Positions 11,500 through 22,900 of a DNA stretch of 64,000 bases are shown here, one piece after another. Numbering within the stretch: position 1 is the stretch's first letter; every line of letters starts with the position of its first letter. Source of the DNA: Zopfochytrium polystomum (Eukaryota; Chytridiomycota; Chytridiomycetes; Chytridiales; Chytridiaceae). The stretch spans positions 62,001-126,000 of the forward strand of contig JAIVFJ010000098.1 in the NCBI GenBank assembly GCA_025765615.1. Reading direction: 5' to 3'. Both the position numbers and the translations under genes were made by a program. The notes below the pieces were generated by a model that was given only the letters and a program-made list of their open reading frames with translations, did not search any database and was not told where the DNA came from.

Positions 11500-12151
11500 G
11501 AGTGACTGACTGACTGACCACAACACCACAAACACGAGAGAATGCCCGTGTTGTGATTTTTGTTTGTTTTGTGCCGCAAATTGACTTTTGTTTTTGTGAA
11601 GGAGACAGACGAGAAGGCTGACTGACTGACTGAGTGACTGATAGACAGACGGGTGTCCAGCTTCTGTCATCGATGTTGATGGCCGCATTTGGAACGCCGA
11701 GCCACAAATGTCAAACACGGTCCCTTCCAAAAACGGGCATTCTCCCAAACAACGCACGGACAACCGCAATGCCCCCTTGTCTCTCCTTCTCTCTCTCTGT
11801 CTATCCTTCACTCTCTCTCTCACTCTCTCTCACTCTCTCTCACTCTCACTCACTCACTCACTCACTCACTCACTCTCTCTCTCTCTCTCTCTCTCCTCAC
11901 TCTCGCTCTCCGCACCTCCGTCCCATCTCTCCTTCACGACCCCAACCACTTTCGGCAGCAACAACCAAGCGCGAAGTGACGGGGACGAAACGACCACAGT
12001 GTCGTGTGCGTTTCCCACCAGACGCCCAAAAATATTCGGGACGGGGGGGGGACCTAGATCCACGCACACTGGGCCATCACATAAGTCTTCCCTGCCGTAG
12101 ACGCCTAGAAAAGCAAGCATTCGACCCCCAGGTGGCATCTTCCCACCAACC
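11500..12151. other. Intergenic with (ACTG)n-like and (CT)n/(CACT)n repeats
   Basis: TGACTGACTGAC-type short repeats occur at 11,500-11,520 and 11,620-11,650, and a long CTCTCT/CACTCACT block at 11,780-11,905. The serine/leucine-rich open frames here are translations of these repeats. No gene seen; probably the 3' end of the upstream gene and the promoter of the next. Confidence 0.6.
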
Positions 12152-13858
12152 ATGACCACCAACGCCGACTGGTCCGCAGCCGGTCGGAACTTCGGCTTCG
12201 ACGAGGCGAAGACGTCTCCGCCGACTCCCCAGCGCAGATCAAAGCCGCCGCAACCGCCTCAACTTGTTCTCCGCACGCCGCCGCGAGCAGCGGAAACTAA
12301 CGCTGGCCGCGGTCATGAAGCTCAGTCCTCCTCCGCTTCGCCCGAGTCCTCGTCCGCGACTCCATCTACCACAACGGCAACCGCCACCGCAACCGCAACC
12401 GCTCTCCTGCAGCTCCACATCCCTCCGCTCCCGAAACTCCGCAAGCAGGGACCCATGCCCCCTGCGACGGTCCTCCTGACGACTCCTGGCGGGACGAACC
12501 GCTCGCCCCAGTGGGGTCCGGGGACGCCGCAGTCCGTCGAGACGTTGAGCCAACACCCGCGAAAGACACTAGAAGCCCTTGGCTTTGACGACGACTTCGA
12601 TCCCACCCAAACCGAGGCTGTCGCGAGCGGATGGGCTGTGCCAGCCGGACAATACGTCGGTGGGGATAGAGGCTACTACTACGGAGACGCTTCAGCCGCG
12701 GCGCTAGCCAGCCCGGGCGTGGAAGTGGAGGTGGAAGAGGATGACGACTACTACGAGAATGGAGGCGAAGGGTACTTTGATGGCGAGGCAGAGCCCTTCG
12801 CGGTCCAGCGACCTCTTCCCGCAGCGGGATTATTCGCATCGTCCAGAGCGAGCGGTGCCGGCGTGTTTGCTCTCGGTGGCCGCAAAGGATCTGTTGGGGT
12901 TGGGTCAGGCCAGCTTGCGGGCTGGGGTCGTTCGCCAATGCTATTTAGAGACCGCAAGGATGAGTACCCAGGTAAACTTCAAGAAATCCTATGCGCAGGA
13001 GTTTTCAGACTTTGAAAATTTACCAACCTTAACCCGCCCCCAGCCCCCACAGACACAGACAGCCCTTTCCGACAGTTTGATTCTGTTGTCATAACAAAAG
13101 ACCCATTCAAGCAGCATTATGACGACGACCAGAGCCGGAGAAACCGCAAAAAGCGATGGCTGATCATATTCTTCGCAATATGCTGTACTATCACTGTGAT
13201 ACTCGCTGTGCTCGTCCCACTCCTGCTTACCCGCAGCAGCGCTTCCCAAACCACCGCATCACCGCAAAACTCATCGTCTGGCGTCGCCTTTCCACCAGCG
13301 GCGTCCACCGGGACGGCCTCGACCCTTGCGTCCTCGTCTCGTCGGTCGTCCTCGAGTGCAACGTCTGGATCGCCAGCGCCCTCAGCGGCGGCAGGAAGCT
13401 CCTCCTCCAGCGATGCTGCGAACGGTCAGCGTACGGCCGCAGGCGTCGGGGGTGCTCCTGTCGGCGGCGGCGGCGAGGATCCGGCAGTGGGGGGCGCGAC
13501 CTCATCTTCGTCCAAAGATAGCGGAGTCGCAACAACCACCGTCAACGACCCCGCTCCCGTCACCTCAGTCGCACCGGCCCCTTCGCCCAACCCCCCACCG
13601 GCCGCGACGACCCCCGCCACGCCAAGCTCCGTCTCGGTTGCGGTGACGAACACGCAGCTCCTTCCGGTTCAGGTCACCATCAGGGGGTCGAGCTGGGAGG
13701 GCGCCACCGTCTACACTTCCGCCACGGTCGTTGCTGCGCCCGGAAGCATTCTCGAGGCGCGTTCGATGGTCTCAGTCCTTGGGTTGCTGACGCTGTCCGG
13801 CGGTGTGACGTCCACGTACACAGTCTCGACTGACTCAGCGCAGAGCTGGACAATCTAG
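12152..13858 (+). CDS. Single-pass membrane protein with Ser/Thr/Pro-rich tail, function unknown
   Basis: Two exons, 12152-12971 and 13053-13858, give 541 aa with the splice completing an Asp codon. Residues about 1-310 are Pro/Thr-rich then acidic, with no signal peptide. A hydrophobic helix (WLIIFFAICCTITVILAVLV, about residue 320) follows a basic RRNRKKR stretch. The following 200 residues are Ser/Ala/Thr/Pro-rich and look like an O-glycosylated ectodomain, which suggests a type II orientation (positive-inside rule). The last 60 residues are Val/Thr-rich and could form a small beta structure. I recognise no family; a cell-surface or wall-associated role is only inference. It shares its general design, but not sequence, with the protein at 58,390-60,540. 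Confidence 0.7.
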
Positions 13859-14466
13859 ATTTCAACGAGGAGCTTTTGTTGTAGAAGTGGATAGAGGCGA
13901 GAATTTGCATTCTTTGCACGGTTAATGTATCCATGGCGCGCAGCAAGTGGATGGCATTGTTGCAGCACACCAGCTCTTGTTTTCTATAATCCCTTCCTTT
14001 TTTTACCCGCGAATTGGTGATTGCACCAAATGTGAACTCCAAACGCCAACCTTTTTCGCGAAGTAACCTCACCGTTGTTCAACTTTATCCAACCATGCGC
14101 TCGTGGCCGTTCCACTTTTCTCCGTTACTGATGCGCCACTCTGTAACGTTATCCATTACTTTCCTCTCTTTCTTACTTTTGGTCATGAACCGAAGCATAT
14201 GATACACTAGACTGAGTGTGGGCATTTGCTGGTGAGCAGAATTTTTTTTTTTTTTTTTTTTTTTTTTAGTGGGTTGCAGCCTGACTCAGTCCACGTCAAA
14301 GAGCAGGGACCAGTCAGACAGAAGAGGAAAAATGAAAAAAAAAAAAAAAAAAAAAGAAGAAGAAAAAAAAAGAACACCGAACCTCACACAAAGCGAAAAC
14401 ATCAAACCAAACAATCAGTCAAGTCAAAAACCAAACTCCAATACTCACGCCGTGTCATCATCCCCC
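13859..14466. other. Intergenic with T- and A-runs
   Basis: Contains T-runs near 14,243-14,266 and A-runs near 14,336-14,375 before the COX6A start. No gene seen. Confidence 0.6.
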
Positions 14467-15573
14467 ATGTTTGCGCTCCGTCGCGCCGCCCGCGTCGCCG
14501 CCGCCCGCCGCGGCATGGCCAGCACCCCCGCCCAGCCGACCTCGTCGTCATCGCTCTGGAACATCAACCCCGCCAAGCCCGAGACCTGGCCGACCGTCAA
14601 GGAGACCATGCTGCCGGACGCCTTCCACGAGGTCGAGCACGCCAAATGTAACGTCCTCTTTGTGAATTGATGATGGATGGTGATGACGATGGCAGATGAT
14701 GAATGATCGTCGTCTGTTGAGCAGGAGGAGGGGGGGGAAAAAAAGGAAGAACTTGCAGTGGAGAACACCCTCTCCTTCCCCCACATCCTTCCCCTCCCTC
14801 GCCCAACCGATCTGCACAGCAATCGCTCCTTCTCGATCGCTCCCTGTTCGAAAACCCTCACCGTCGAATAGGCCGTCGGGATGGGACCCAATATCCGATC
14901 GCGATCTTTCCCACATTCTTCTCATTCTTTGTCCCCCTCTACTTTCGTACACCCAACGGCGCTGGCGCAAATAACGCATTTTTTTCTAACCCCGATGCTT
15001 AACCCACCTATCTCATCCTCTCCTCTTCCTCATTCTCCCAAAAAAAATAATAAAATAAACCCCCCTTTTGGCCCTCTTTAGCGTCCACCAAGACCTGGTT
15101 CTGGGTCAACATCTTCTTCACGGCCCCTGCCCTCGGTGCCGTCTCGTGGTACGTCCTTCCGGACGAGTTCAACCACATTGCCCACGTCCATGAGCACGTG
15201 AAGGACTACGTCGCGTGGCCGCACCTGGGCAAGAGGAAGGACGTGAGTCGGCCGTTTGCTTGGCTTTCACTTTTGTTTGGGTGTTTTTTCTTTTTGGTTT
15301 TGTTCTTTGCTCATACTCTCGCTTTCCTCGCCCCTCCTCCGCCCTTCCCTTGATCAACTGAACTTCAGGTCTTCCCGTGGCGCGATGGAGACAAGTCGCT
15401 CTTCCACAACCAGTGGACCAACCCGGTGTGTGCTTCGTCTTTTTTGGCTATTTTACTTTTTTTCTTTCGTCCAATCCTCTTGTGGTGATTTCTTTTATCT
15501 CTGCGTTGATTCGCAACGATCTTATCAAACTCCCTGCAAAAATCCATCTCAGCGCCCGCCCAAGGACGAGTGA
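14467..15573 (+). CDS. COX13: Cytochrome c oxidase subunit VIa (Cox6a/Cox13)
   Basis: Nuclear-encoded accessory subunit of mitochondrial complex IV, an inner-membrane protein with one transmembrane helix. Four exons, 14467-14647, 15082-15242, 15369-15425 and 15553-15573, encode 139 aa, close to the 110-130 aa usual in the family. The N-terminus MFALRRAARVAAARRGMA is Arg/Ala-rich without acidic residues, as expected of a matrix-targeting presequence. The helix is around TWFWVNIFFTAPALGAVSWY, and the family hallmark FPWRDGDKSLFHN sits in the intermembrane-space tail with a short RPPKDE end. The first intron (434 nt) is unusually long for this window. The gene converges on the MBL-fold hydrolase, with stop codons about 265 bp apart. 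Confidence 0.93.
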
Positions 15574-15837
15574 AGCGCATAACCGCTTCTAGTCGGGAGA
15601 TTTGACTGGCGGGGTTGTACCATGTTGGTTGAGCCTCAGAGGATCTGGACGTGGAAGATTGCAAACCCCCGAAAGAAATAAAGGGCAACAAAAACGCTTG
15701 GTTCATGAGACGGTTCGAGGCGTGTGGGTGCTTTTCTCTCAGCCCAATCAACGGTCGTTTATGTAAAGAAAAAGGGATAGAAGAAGGATAGAAGGAAAGA
15801 GAGCGACAGTTGGGGAATGGCATGCGCGGCAGCTCTC

Positions 15838-15934
15838 TCAGTGGTAGTATCCATTTTCCCCGAGAGGTACAACAAGGCCGTCGTAGGCCACCCTGCACTT
15901 GACGCTGGAAATAGTTACCAGCGCCGTGTGTGGT

Positions 15935-15976
<42 letters not shown>

Positions 15977-17661
15977 GATGATGGGGGCAGCACCGAAGTA
16001 GCCGTCAGCAATGGGAAACAGAGTTGCGGCAGAGTCCAGCAAGCACAAAGGGGGTCTTGAAAAGGGGGTTGCAAAGTATTTTCACTCACCCTGCAGCGGC
16101 CAGAACCTCGCTGTTGGTCACAAAGTCGGTCAGCTCGTCGTGCTCGAGCGAGTGGTTCATGTCGGTCAGGAGAAGCAACTTTGGGCGCAGCTCCGCGCCG
16201 AACGCGACGGCCTGGTGGACGCCCATGTGAGACTTGTGCGGCGTCACTGTTGGAGAGCGCCACGGTGAAAGGGGCAGAAGGGGGAAAAAAAGAGGGAAAA
16301 AAAAAAAAAAACAGTCAGCTTTTCGATTTCGGCGTTTGGGGCGACGCCCCCCTTTTACTTTTCAGCGCGTCCACGACAATCACGTCCGAGCCGCGTATCA
16401 GCTCGCGCTGCGCGGCCGGGATCTCGCTGGCGTCCGAAATGTACGCAACGTGCGGCAGCAGGAACCCGTTCGACATGAACGGCGTGCCGTCCGGGAGAAC
16501 CCCGTGCGGAACGTGGAACGGGATCACCTCCAGCGCGTCGCGGATGCGGAAGCGCCCGCGCGCACCCGGCGGCGGCGGGGATAGTAGCCGTGATGGCGGC
16601 GGAGACGCGGCGGCGGCGGCGGCAGCAGGACCTTCTGATGATGAAGCGGTCGGTTTTGCGTGATCGTCGCCTCGCTTGAGGTCCCTCCCGTCGCTCTCAC
16701 CTCCGTCCGTCCCTTCTTTCGCCGCCTCGGTCCCGCCGCCGCCGCCGCCGCCCTCCACCTCCACCACCACCTCCTCCTCCACCACCTCGTCCCACACGCG
16801 AAACACCAGCGCACCGACCTGCCCGCCGCCGGTGGCCAAGCGTGTGTCGACGAGGTACGGGAACATGCCCCTCACGACCCTGAGCGTCGCCGCGTCGCAC
16901 CAAACCTCGACGCAGTCCTGCACGCGCCCTGCGCCCAGCGTCCACATCCGCAGGTCGTCCAGCCCGGCCACCGCGTCGGCGTGCCCGTGCGTCAGCACCA
17001 CCGCGTCCAGCGCGTGGATCCCGTACCGCGGGAACCACTGCACCGCTGCCGAGTAGAACGTCTTGCCGCAGTCGATCAGCACGTTGCGTGGGAGGCCGTT
17101 GGAGGGGTCGTCGTACCGGTAGACGGCGCTGGTGTTGTTGCGACGGTTCTTGGAGGGGAGAGGCCCGTGCGGGTGTGACGCCGTCGGGGGCGGGACCGTC
17201 TCGCGGGCGGCCGCGGACGCCTCGTGCGCCGCGAGCGCCGCGGCCGCCAAAGCCGCAGGAGACGATGCCGCCGCCGTTGGCGGGTCGGCGCCCGCGGCGG
17301 AATCGGTTGTTGTTGTTGTTGTTGTTGTTGTTGACATTGATGTTGTTGATGTAGTTAATGCCGCCGGGGCCGCTGCTGCTGCTGTTGCCGGCGCCGCAGC
17401 CGGTGCGCGGAGCTGGGTCGAGGCCAGGCACGCCTTGCAGGTCGGGTTGGGGTCGGTGAGGCACGGCACGCGCGGGATGCCTTCCGAGGTGCCGGTGCCG
17501 ATGAAGATGAAGCGAGGGTTCGTGGGGCGAAGAAGGGGCGGCGGCGGCGACACGGCGGCGGTGGCGGCTGCGGCGCTGCCGCCTGCGGGCGCCCCGTTGG
17601 CGACGGCCGTGGCGGGCTGCTCCTCGTTGTCGTCTGGCGCTGGGGAACCTGATCGCGCCAT
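15838..17661 (-). CDS. MBL-fold metallo-hydrolase (PhnP/tRNase Z-like, fungal C777.06c type)
   Basis: Three exons on the minus strand, 17661-16359, 16246-16090 and 15904-15838, give 508 aa. Features: FIFIGTGTSEGIPRVPCL and a CKAC motif near residue 70; then the metal motif LTHGHADAVAGLDDLR; IPFHVPHG; YISDASEI; and near the end PHKSHMGVHQAVAFGAELRP and TDMNHSLEH. The motif is HxHxDA rather than the usual HxHxDH; I believe HADA is typical of this eukaryotic subfamily, so the protein is probably still an active dinuclear metal hydrolase. Low-complexity inserts (Ala/Thr/Ser near residues 95-150 and an acidic/Gly block near 305-375) make it longer than relatives. Substrate unknown; a phosphodiesterase is the cautious guess. 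The last exon is easily missed because a stop follows if the GG|GTGAGT donor at 16,089 is read through. Confidence 0.85.
15942..15975 (+). repeat. Poly-T tract
   Basis: T-run of about 34 in the last intron of the minus-strand MBL gene (poly-A on its sense strand). One of several 20-35 nt T/A runs in this window. Confidence 0.8.
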
Positions 17662-17684
17662 TGGCGGGACTGTCTGTCTGTCTC

Positions 17685-17755
<71 letters not shown>

Positions 17756-18383
17756 CCTGTTCTTTTGTCTTCTTACTACTGTTTTGCGGAGGGGCCCCTC
17801 GAAAGTGCACCGATGTGTTTGAAACAACAAAAAAAAAAAAAAAAAAAAAAAAAATAGAGTCGTTCGTTCGCTAAATTGTGTCCACAATGCCTTTGCTGTG
17901 GTCGAATCGGTGGAAAATTTGCGCAACAGTTGGACCAACCGATTGAAAAAGTAATCATCAGCAAGCGTTCCGAGGGAAGCTGCTGACGGCTTTTTTTTTT
18001 TCTTTTCTTTTTTCTTATTTGGTTTGTCGTGGATTTGGCGTTTATGTCACTACCTGCAGTGCACGCACCGACCCCGTCATCTCATCTGAGAAGTGCAAGC
18101 GACGGTGGAAATAATGATTTCTTGTTATTTGATCCTGATGATGACACCCCAGGATCGTGGGACGAGGGAAAACAAACCAAACAGGCCAATGCTGACCTCA
18201 CTTTTTTCACTTGTTGTCAGAGATGTATGTTATTTTCTCCACAAAATCTCCCAACGATAATGACACCAAAGCGTGCAAAATCAGAGCTGACTGTCGGTGG
18301 GAATTAAGGAGAACGGGTCGTAATATGTCAACTCTGAGTGGTCTGAGGGGTTTTGGAAAACTTGTATACACTAGCGACTGTAG
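17662..18383. other. Intergenic; (CT)n, poly-A and poly-T tracts
   Basis: Immediately upstream of the MBL start codon (sense GA repeat) lies a pure CT repeat of about 60 bp (17,690-17,750), then an A-run at 17,828-17,854 and a T-rich stretch at 17,992-18,015. The rest is unique AT-rich sequence. No gene recognised. Confidence 0.6.
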
Positions 18384-18536
18384 AACAGAAGAGAAAAGAA
18401 CAGGGTATAAAAACCGGCGGTTTTACCTCACAAGGGAACTTAATCTCAAACACAACAAGAGCGGAAGTACCAGCGGACAGGGTGTGGCTGATGCCCCCTC
18501 ACCGCACAGGTGCTGAGGACCAAAATTAGGCAATTA
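18384..18536. mobile_element. Fragment of the TGTGAGACT repeat family
   Basis: Segments such as AACTTAATCTCAAACACAAC and CAGGGTGTGG match, with a few changes, 32,490-32,560 inside the element at 32,142-33,597 (AACCTAATCTCAAATACAAC, CAGGGTGTGA). Only this internal piece is seen; no terminus. The solo LTR at 18,537 is inserted directly after it. Confidence 0.5.
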
Positions 18537-19226
18537 TGTCAGGAACAGGGCAGGACAGGACAAGACAAAAGCAGACAAGGAACTGAGAGGAGTAGTGATG
18601 ATTGTGTTAGGCGGAACTGACTGGTTAGCAGCAAGAGGCACAAGATGGACCTGAACCTAATTGTGACTGTCAGTTATTGTTCTCATGATGCCCATGGGAA
18701 AGCAAGCCACCGCCAATGCAGACCTGGGTGCTGGCTTGCGCTGATGACAAATACTCCAAGTATTAAGTGGACAGAAACCCAGTGTCAACAGTTTTCCTCC
18801 TCCTCTGCTCAAGCAGATAATATAAGAGAGGTTTTTACCCTGTACCAGTCACGCTTGCCTAGCAACTATTACAGTGTGTATATCATCATCATGTATCAAT
18901 AATTCATAACAGAGTTTTTTTTTCTCTTTCTCTCCAAGTTGGGGAGAAGGACCACCCACAAACACACATCTCCACTTCATTCACTCACTCACTCAGAGTA
19001 GACTGCTTACATCCCCCATCCCCCTTTCATACCTTTTGAGAGTCTCCCTTGTCAAGACTCAAAGAAAGTTCCAGAAAGAATAATTGATAATACAATGATA
19101 CCAGTGATACCAAGGACAACAACTAGACAAGTCAGGAAAGCAAAGAAGGTTCCAGAAGGTTCCACAAGGTTCCATGAAGGAATGTTCTAGAAGGTTCCAG
19201 AGGTTTCCAGAGGGTGATTCATAACA
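18537..19226 (-). mobile_element. Solo LTR of the Ty3/gypsy family (long form)
   Basis: Starts TGTCAGGAACAGGGC and ends GTGATTCATAACA, the same termini as the LTRs at 33.8 and 38.8 kb, in the same orientation as the minus-strand element. Flanked by a perfect 5-bp duplication AATTA (18,532-18,536 and 19,227-19,231), with no internal retrotransposon sequence, so it is a solo LTR left by LTR-LTR recombination. It retains the roughly 350-bp central part missing from the short LTRs, and has GGTTCCAGAA-type repeats at about 19,140-19,215. Confidence 0.85.
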
Positions 19227-19231
19227 AATTA

Positions 19232-19861
19232 CAGCAATATCCCTAAAACTTTGGGGAGCCCACTTGAAACAAGACCTTTTTGAGTTGAAAAAAAATTGAA
19301 TCTGACTTTATTCCAAGTCGGATCTCACTTGATTCCAACTCGGAGGGTTTATGTAATTTGCACCGCAGCAGAATGGAAAAACTGACGGAGACACCCCAAT
19401 CTGTCTAGCCTCTGTAGGAGGCTGACTCTTGTGCACACGCACCAGAGGAGACCGCTTCCAGCAGAGGATTAGACAGAATTAGGCTCAATGTTTTTCTCTC
19501 AGTCTCTCTTCTACAACTCTCACTTCAAACGGTAACATTGGGGGAGAGATAGGGAGGCAATATTTGCAAAATCTTAGCCAGCTCTAGGCAGTCTTTGGCT
19601 CTGACTGAATGGGTGTTCTGGCTGTCCAAAGCATTGATACTGATTCTGACAGAGGCCAATTGGAAACATAAGGGAAGGCTTCAATGCTGAAGTTTTTCCG
19701 TCCAGCTGCACCACAGATTGCATGATTCCCCCAATAGATTTCAAGTCGGAATCCAGTGAGGCCCGACTTGGAATGAATTCAGATTCAATTTGTTTTCAAC
19801 GCAAAATGGACTTTGTTTCAAGTGGGCTCCCAATGGTTTTTTTTTTGTTGGGATATTGCTG
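19232..19861. mobile_element. MITE-like element with TIRs of about 110 bp
   Basis: The left end CAGCAATATCCC and right end GGGATATTGCTG are inverted copies. The match continues inward over about 110 bp on each side (GGGAGCCCACTTGAAACAA and its complement; TTGAATCTGA; CCAAGTCGG) with several small indels. The 630-bp element has no coding capacity. The target duplication is unclear: TA precedes the left end and ATA follows the right, so a TA-duplicating superfamily is possible but unproven. The solo LTR inserted right at its left boundary. Confidence 0.7.
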
Positions 19862-19969
19862 ATATCCTTGTCTTCTATGCCATCCTGGGTTGAACCATTG
19901 AACCATTTCCTTGTCAGCGACCGTGTCAGAACTTGTTGACGTCATTCTGGACAAGGACGGAGTTGCGAA

Positions 19970-22900
19970 ATGGCGCCCTCCCCTTCACTGCACCCGGCCC
20001 TTCACGCTGCTGCTGCCAGTGGTGCCGCCACCGCGGGCAAAGCGAGTCCACTGACGTCGATCCTGCTCCAGCGGCAGCACCAGCTCGATCGGTCAGCCTC
20101 GTCGTCCTCTTCGTCGTCGTCCTCGTCGGCGAGGGTCTCTTGCGATTCGCCCGCGTTTTTCGACTCCGCGGAGTTGGACGCGATCGGACACAGCGCTGGC
20201 GCGACCCCACAACGGACGCCGGCTCTTGGGCCACTGGACTACAAGTCGAAGCTGGTCAAGGACGTCTTCCCCCTGGACCCGGAGTCGCCCGAATGGACCC
20301 GCAGAGTTTTGGAGGGACACAAGCGGGAAAACGTACCAGGCGCTGACGGCATGGTCAGGCCGTCCCTGACGCTGCTCAGCAGAAATCTGTACTATAGCGT
20401 ATTTGTGAGTGTCTTGTTCAAAAAACCACACCTTCCGCCTTATGTTTTCGATATCCAGAGAGATTGGGTTGCGCAAGAAGCCCGACGAGCGGACTTGGCC
20501 CCCGCCAACACGGACGCCGCTCCTTCTCAGCGGCGAAATCCCAAGAGAGCCCAAAATGGCAATTCAAATATTATGCTCTCAGAAGAGTTCCCGTGGATCT
20601 ACGGCGAGACAGATACGTCCAAGGCGGAAGTTCCAGCTACGGTTCATTGCACCTATTACGATAAACTTGTTGGCGATGTAAGTGACGGCTTGCTTTTAAG
20701 ATTTCTTACAGAATTTACAGTGGGTTGATATTGTTGGATATGAGAACTTGGCACGGGTGCGCATTTTTGCTGGACTGCTTTTGTTTAATGGCTGAAGCGT
20801 TTTAAGGCCTTCACCATGCATGTGCACAATACCCTTGATCCAAAAGTGATTGGCAAAAAGCCATGTACCCCTTACCAGTATTTTCCTATTCAACGATTGA
20901 CAGAGGTTGTTGAAGTGAAAGACGATCCTCGAGGAGTGACCAAACTTGTTCGAGCGACAGCTCCCATCGCTAAACATCAGGTCATTGGAATGTATGAGGG
21001 CCAGTGGTGCTTGCAGTTTGAACATGAGGTAACAGCTTTTATGTGACGGTCACTTTCTCATTCCTGGTCGCAGCTACAATCATGTAGCACCCTTGACAGA
21101 TACTTTACGGAGTACAAGGTTGAAGATTTACTGTTACGGCTGAACAAACTGGATCTTAACCTTTTTCTTGTCCTAATTTGCAGCTCTTTGACTGTCTCGA
21201 AAATGACATTCCGCACCACCTTTCAGAGCAACTGGCTCTCGAAGCAGGAGTTGAAAATATGTCGTTGCGCCGCAATGACGCAAATCAAATCCTCACTCAA
21301 GTTTGGCTGGATGGTGCCTACTCAAAAGGCTACTATGAGTGGGCAACTGAGGTAGGAGTTGTCAAGTTGCATCCAAGTTTTCACCTATAACATTTATTTG
21401 TCCTGTTCAAGTTAAACGACCTGCGCATGGACCCATTCAACCGTTCAGACGAGAAGAAAAGGCAAAGGAAGGCTGACGTCTTAATTATTGATGTTAGGAT
21501 TATGGGCTGGTAAGGCTCATTAGAATAATTATGGAATTGACAAGTCAGTTGCAGGCCTTACAAATTTGTTGTGACAAATCGCCAAATTCCACGAGGGAAG
21601 GAGATTTTGATTGATTACGGTTCAGATTACTGGCGACTAATTGGGTATGTGTGCAAAAGTGAATGAAGTGTTCAAGCGATTGATCGGGTATCTCCAGACA
21701 AAGTAAACGAGACCTTGATCTCACACAAAAGGCGCTGCAACCGCTTGAAAGTGCAATACCAAAACTTACTGCTTCTCTGCCTTCGATTGGACAATGCCTA
21801 CGGGACCTCTCCAAGGACCTTCGAACTTGTCTATCAAATTTGAGTTCATCAGCAATAGTTACTACAAGCACAGGAAATCGTATCTTCTCCACCATGGATA
21901 ATCTGATGAATATGGTTGTTGGCACCCTTACAATGCTTGCCCCTTTGTTTGTTATACATGACTGCCAACAGAACGAGGAAAAAGACTTGCGGGCGCATTG
22001 CTATCCCTCCAACTCAGCTTATACCGTTGCGCAATCAATTGCGGATGACCTTTTCAAAGGTCCTTGGAATCGGAAACCGTCAGTTACAAAGTATATTGAG
22101 GCTGTGGAGAAAATGTTTGAAATAATTCAGAAGGTTACGCATGGCATGACAACCGCAGAATTGGAAGGGCTCCGAAACGCTTATGATGACGAAAAAGCGC
22201 ACAGGGATTCTGCGACTTATCGAAGAATGGAGGCAATGGTTGAGGAGGAAGATGAGACGGATTCTATCGATGAGCCCATTTCCAAAGCAGGTGAAGGGAG
22301 GAAGAAACAGACCGCACGAAAGGGAGGTTCAAACTCCTTGTGTGAACACGCTCCAGTTGGTGGTGGCGAAAATTCACCGTGTGAGTTTATCATTGACCTT
22401 GGAGATGTCAATCCAAGCTTTGATTCAACTTCAACCTCACCACTAACTTTGCAAGCTGAGGGTATGCTGAAAATCCCTTCAGATTGTTACAATTTTCTCT
22501 CTTGCAATTTCGACCCACCTTGAACTAATTCGTTTTTTAATTAGACAATAAATCAGATTTGCTTCTTGATGAAGCTTTCATAGCCGCAAAACGGACTCTG
22601 CTTCTGTCCAGCGATAGTGGAGATAGAGTTATTAACATCCTTGGTGAGAAACTTTTCAACACCCCCGATTTAATCATTATTTGTGAAGGTGCCCGAATAG
22701 AGAAGAATGTTTGCGATGTAATGGCCTCCTTGAACTCTGGAGAAACCACGATATCTGCCTTGATTGCGGCGAAGTTGGCAAGTTTAGAGGAGTCTGCTAA
22801 ATCCTTCGAGCAAGGGGAACCAATCGTGCCAGTTATGGAACCCGTTGCTGTTGAAAGAGCGGAAAGTGAATTTTCTGTGTGCGATGAGGTAGTTATTGAC

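Noticed and set aside
16080..16089. MBL gene ending at the TGA at 16,086-16,088
   Set aside because: A strong GG|GTGAGT donor precedes it, and the downstream exon 15,904-15,838 completes a family-like C-terminus (VAYDGLVVPL).
16697..17938. 413-codon minus-strand frame overlapping the MBL gene
   Set aside because: Shifted frame of the MBL exon preceded by translation of the CT repeat; the MBL motifs are in the other frame.
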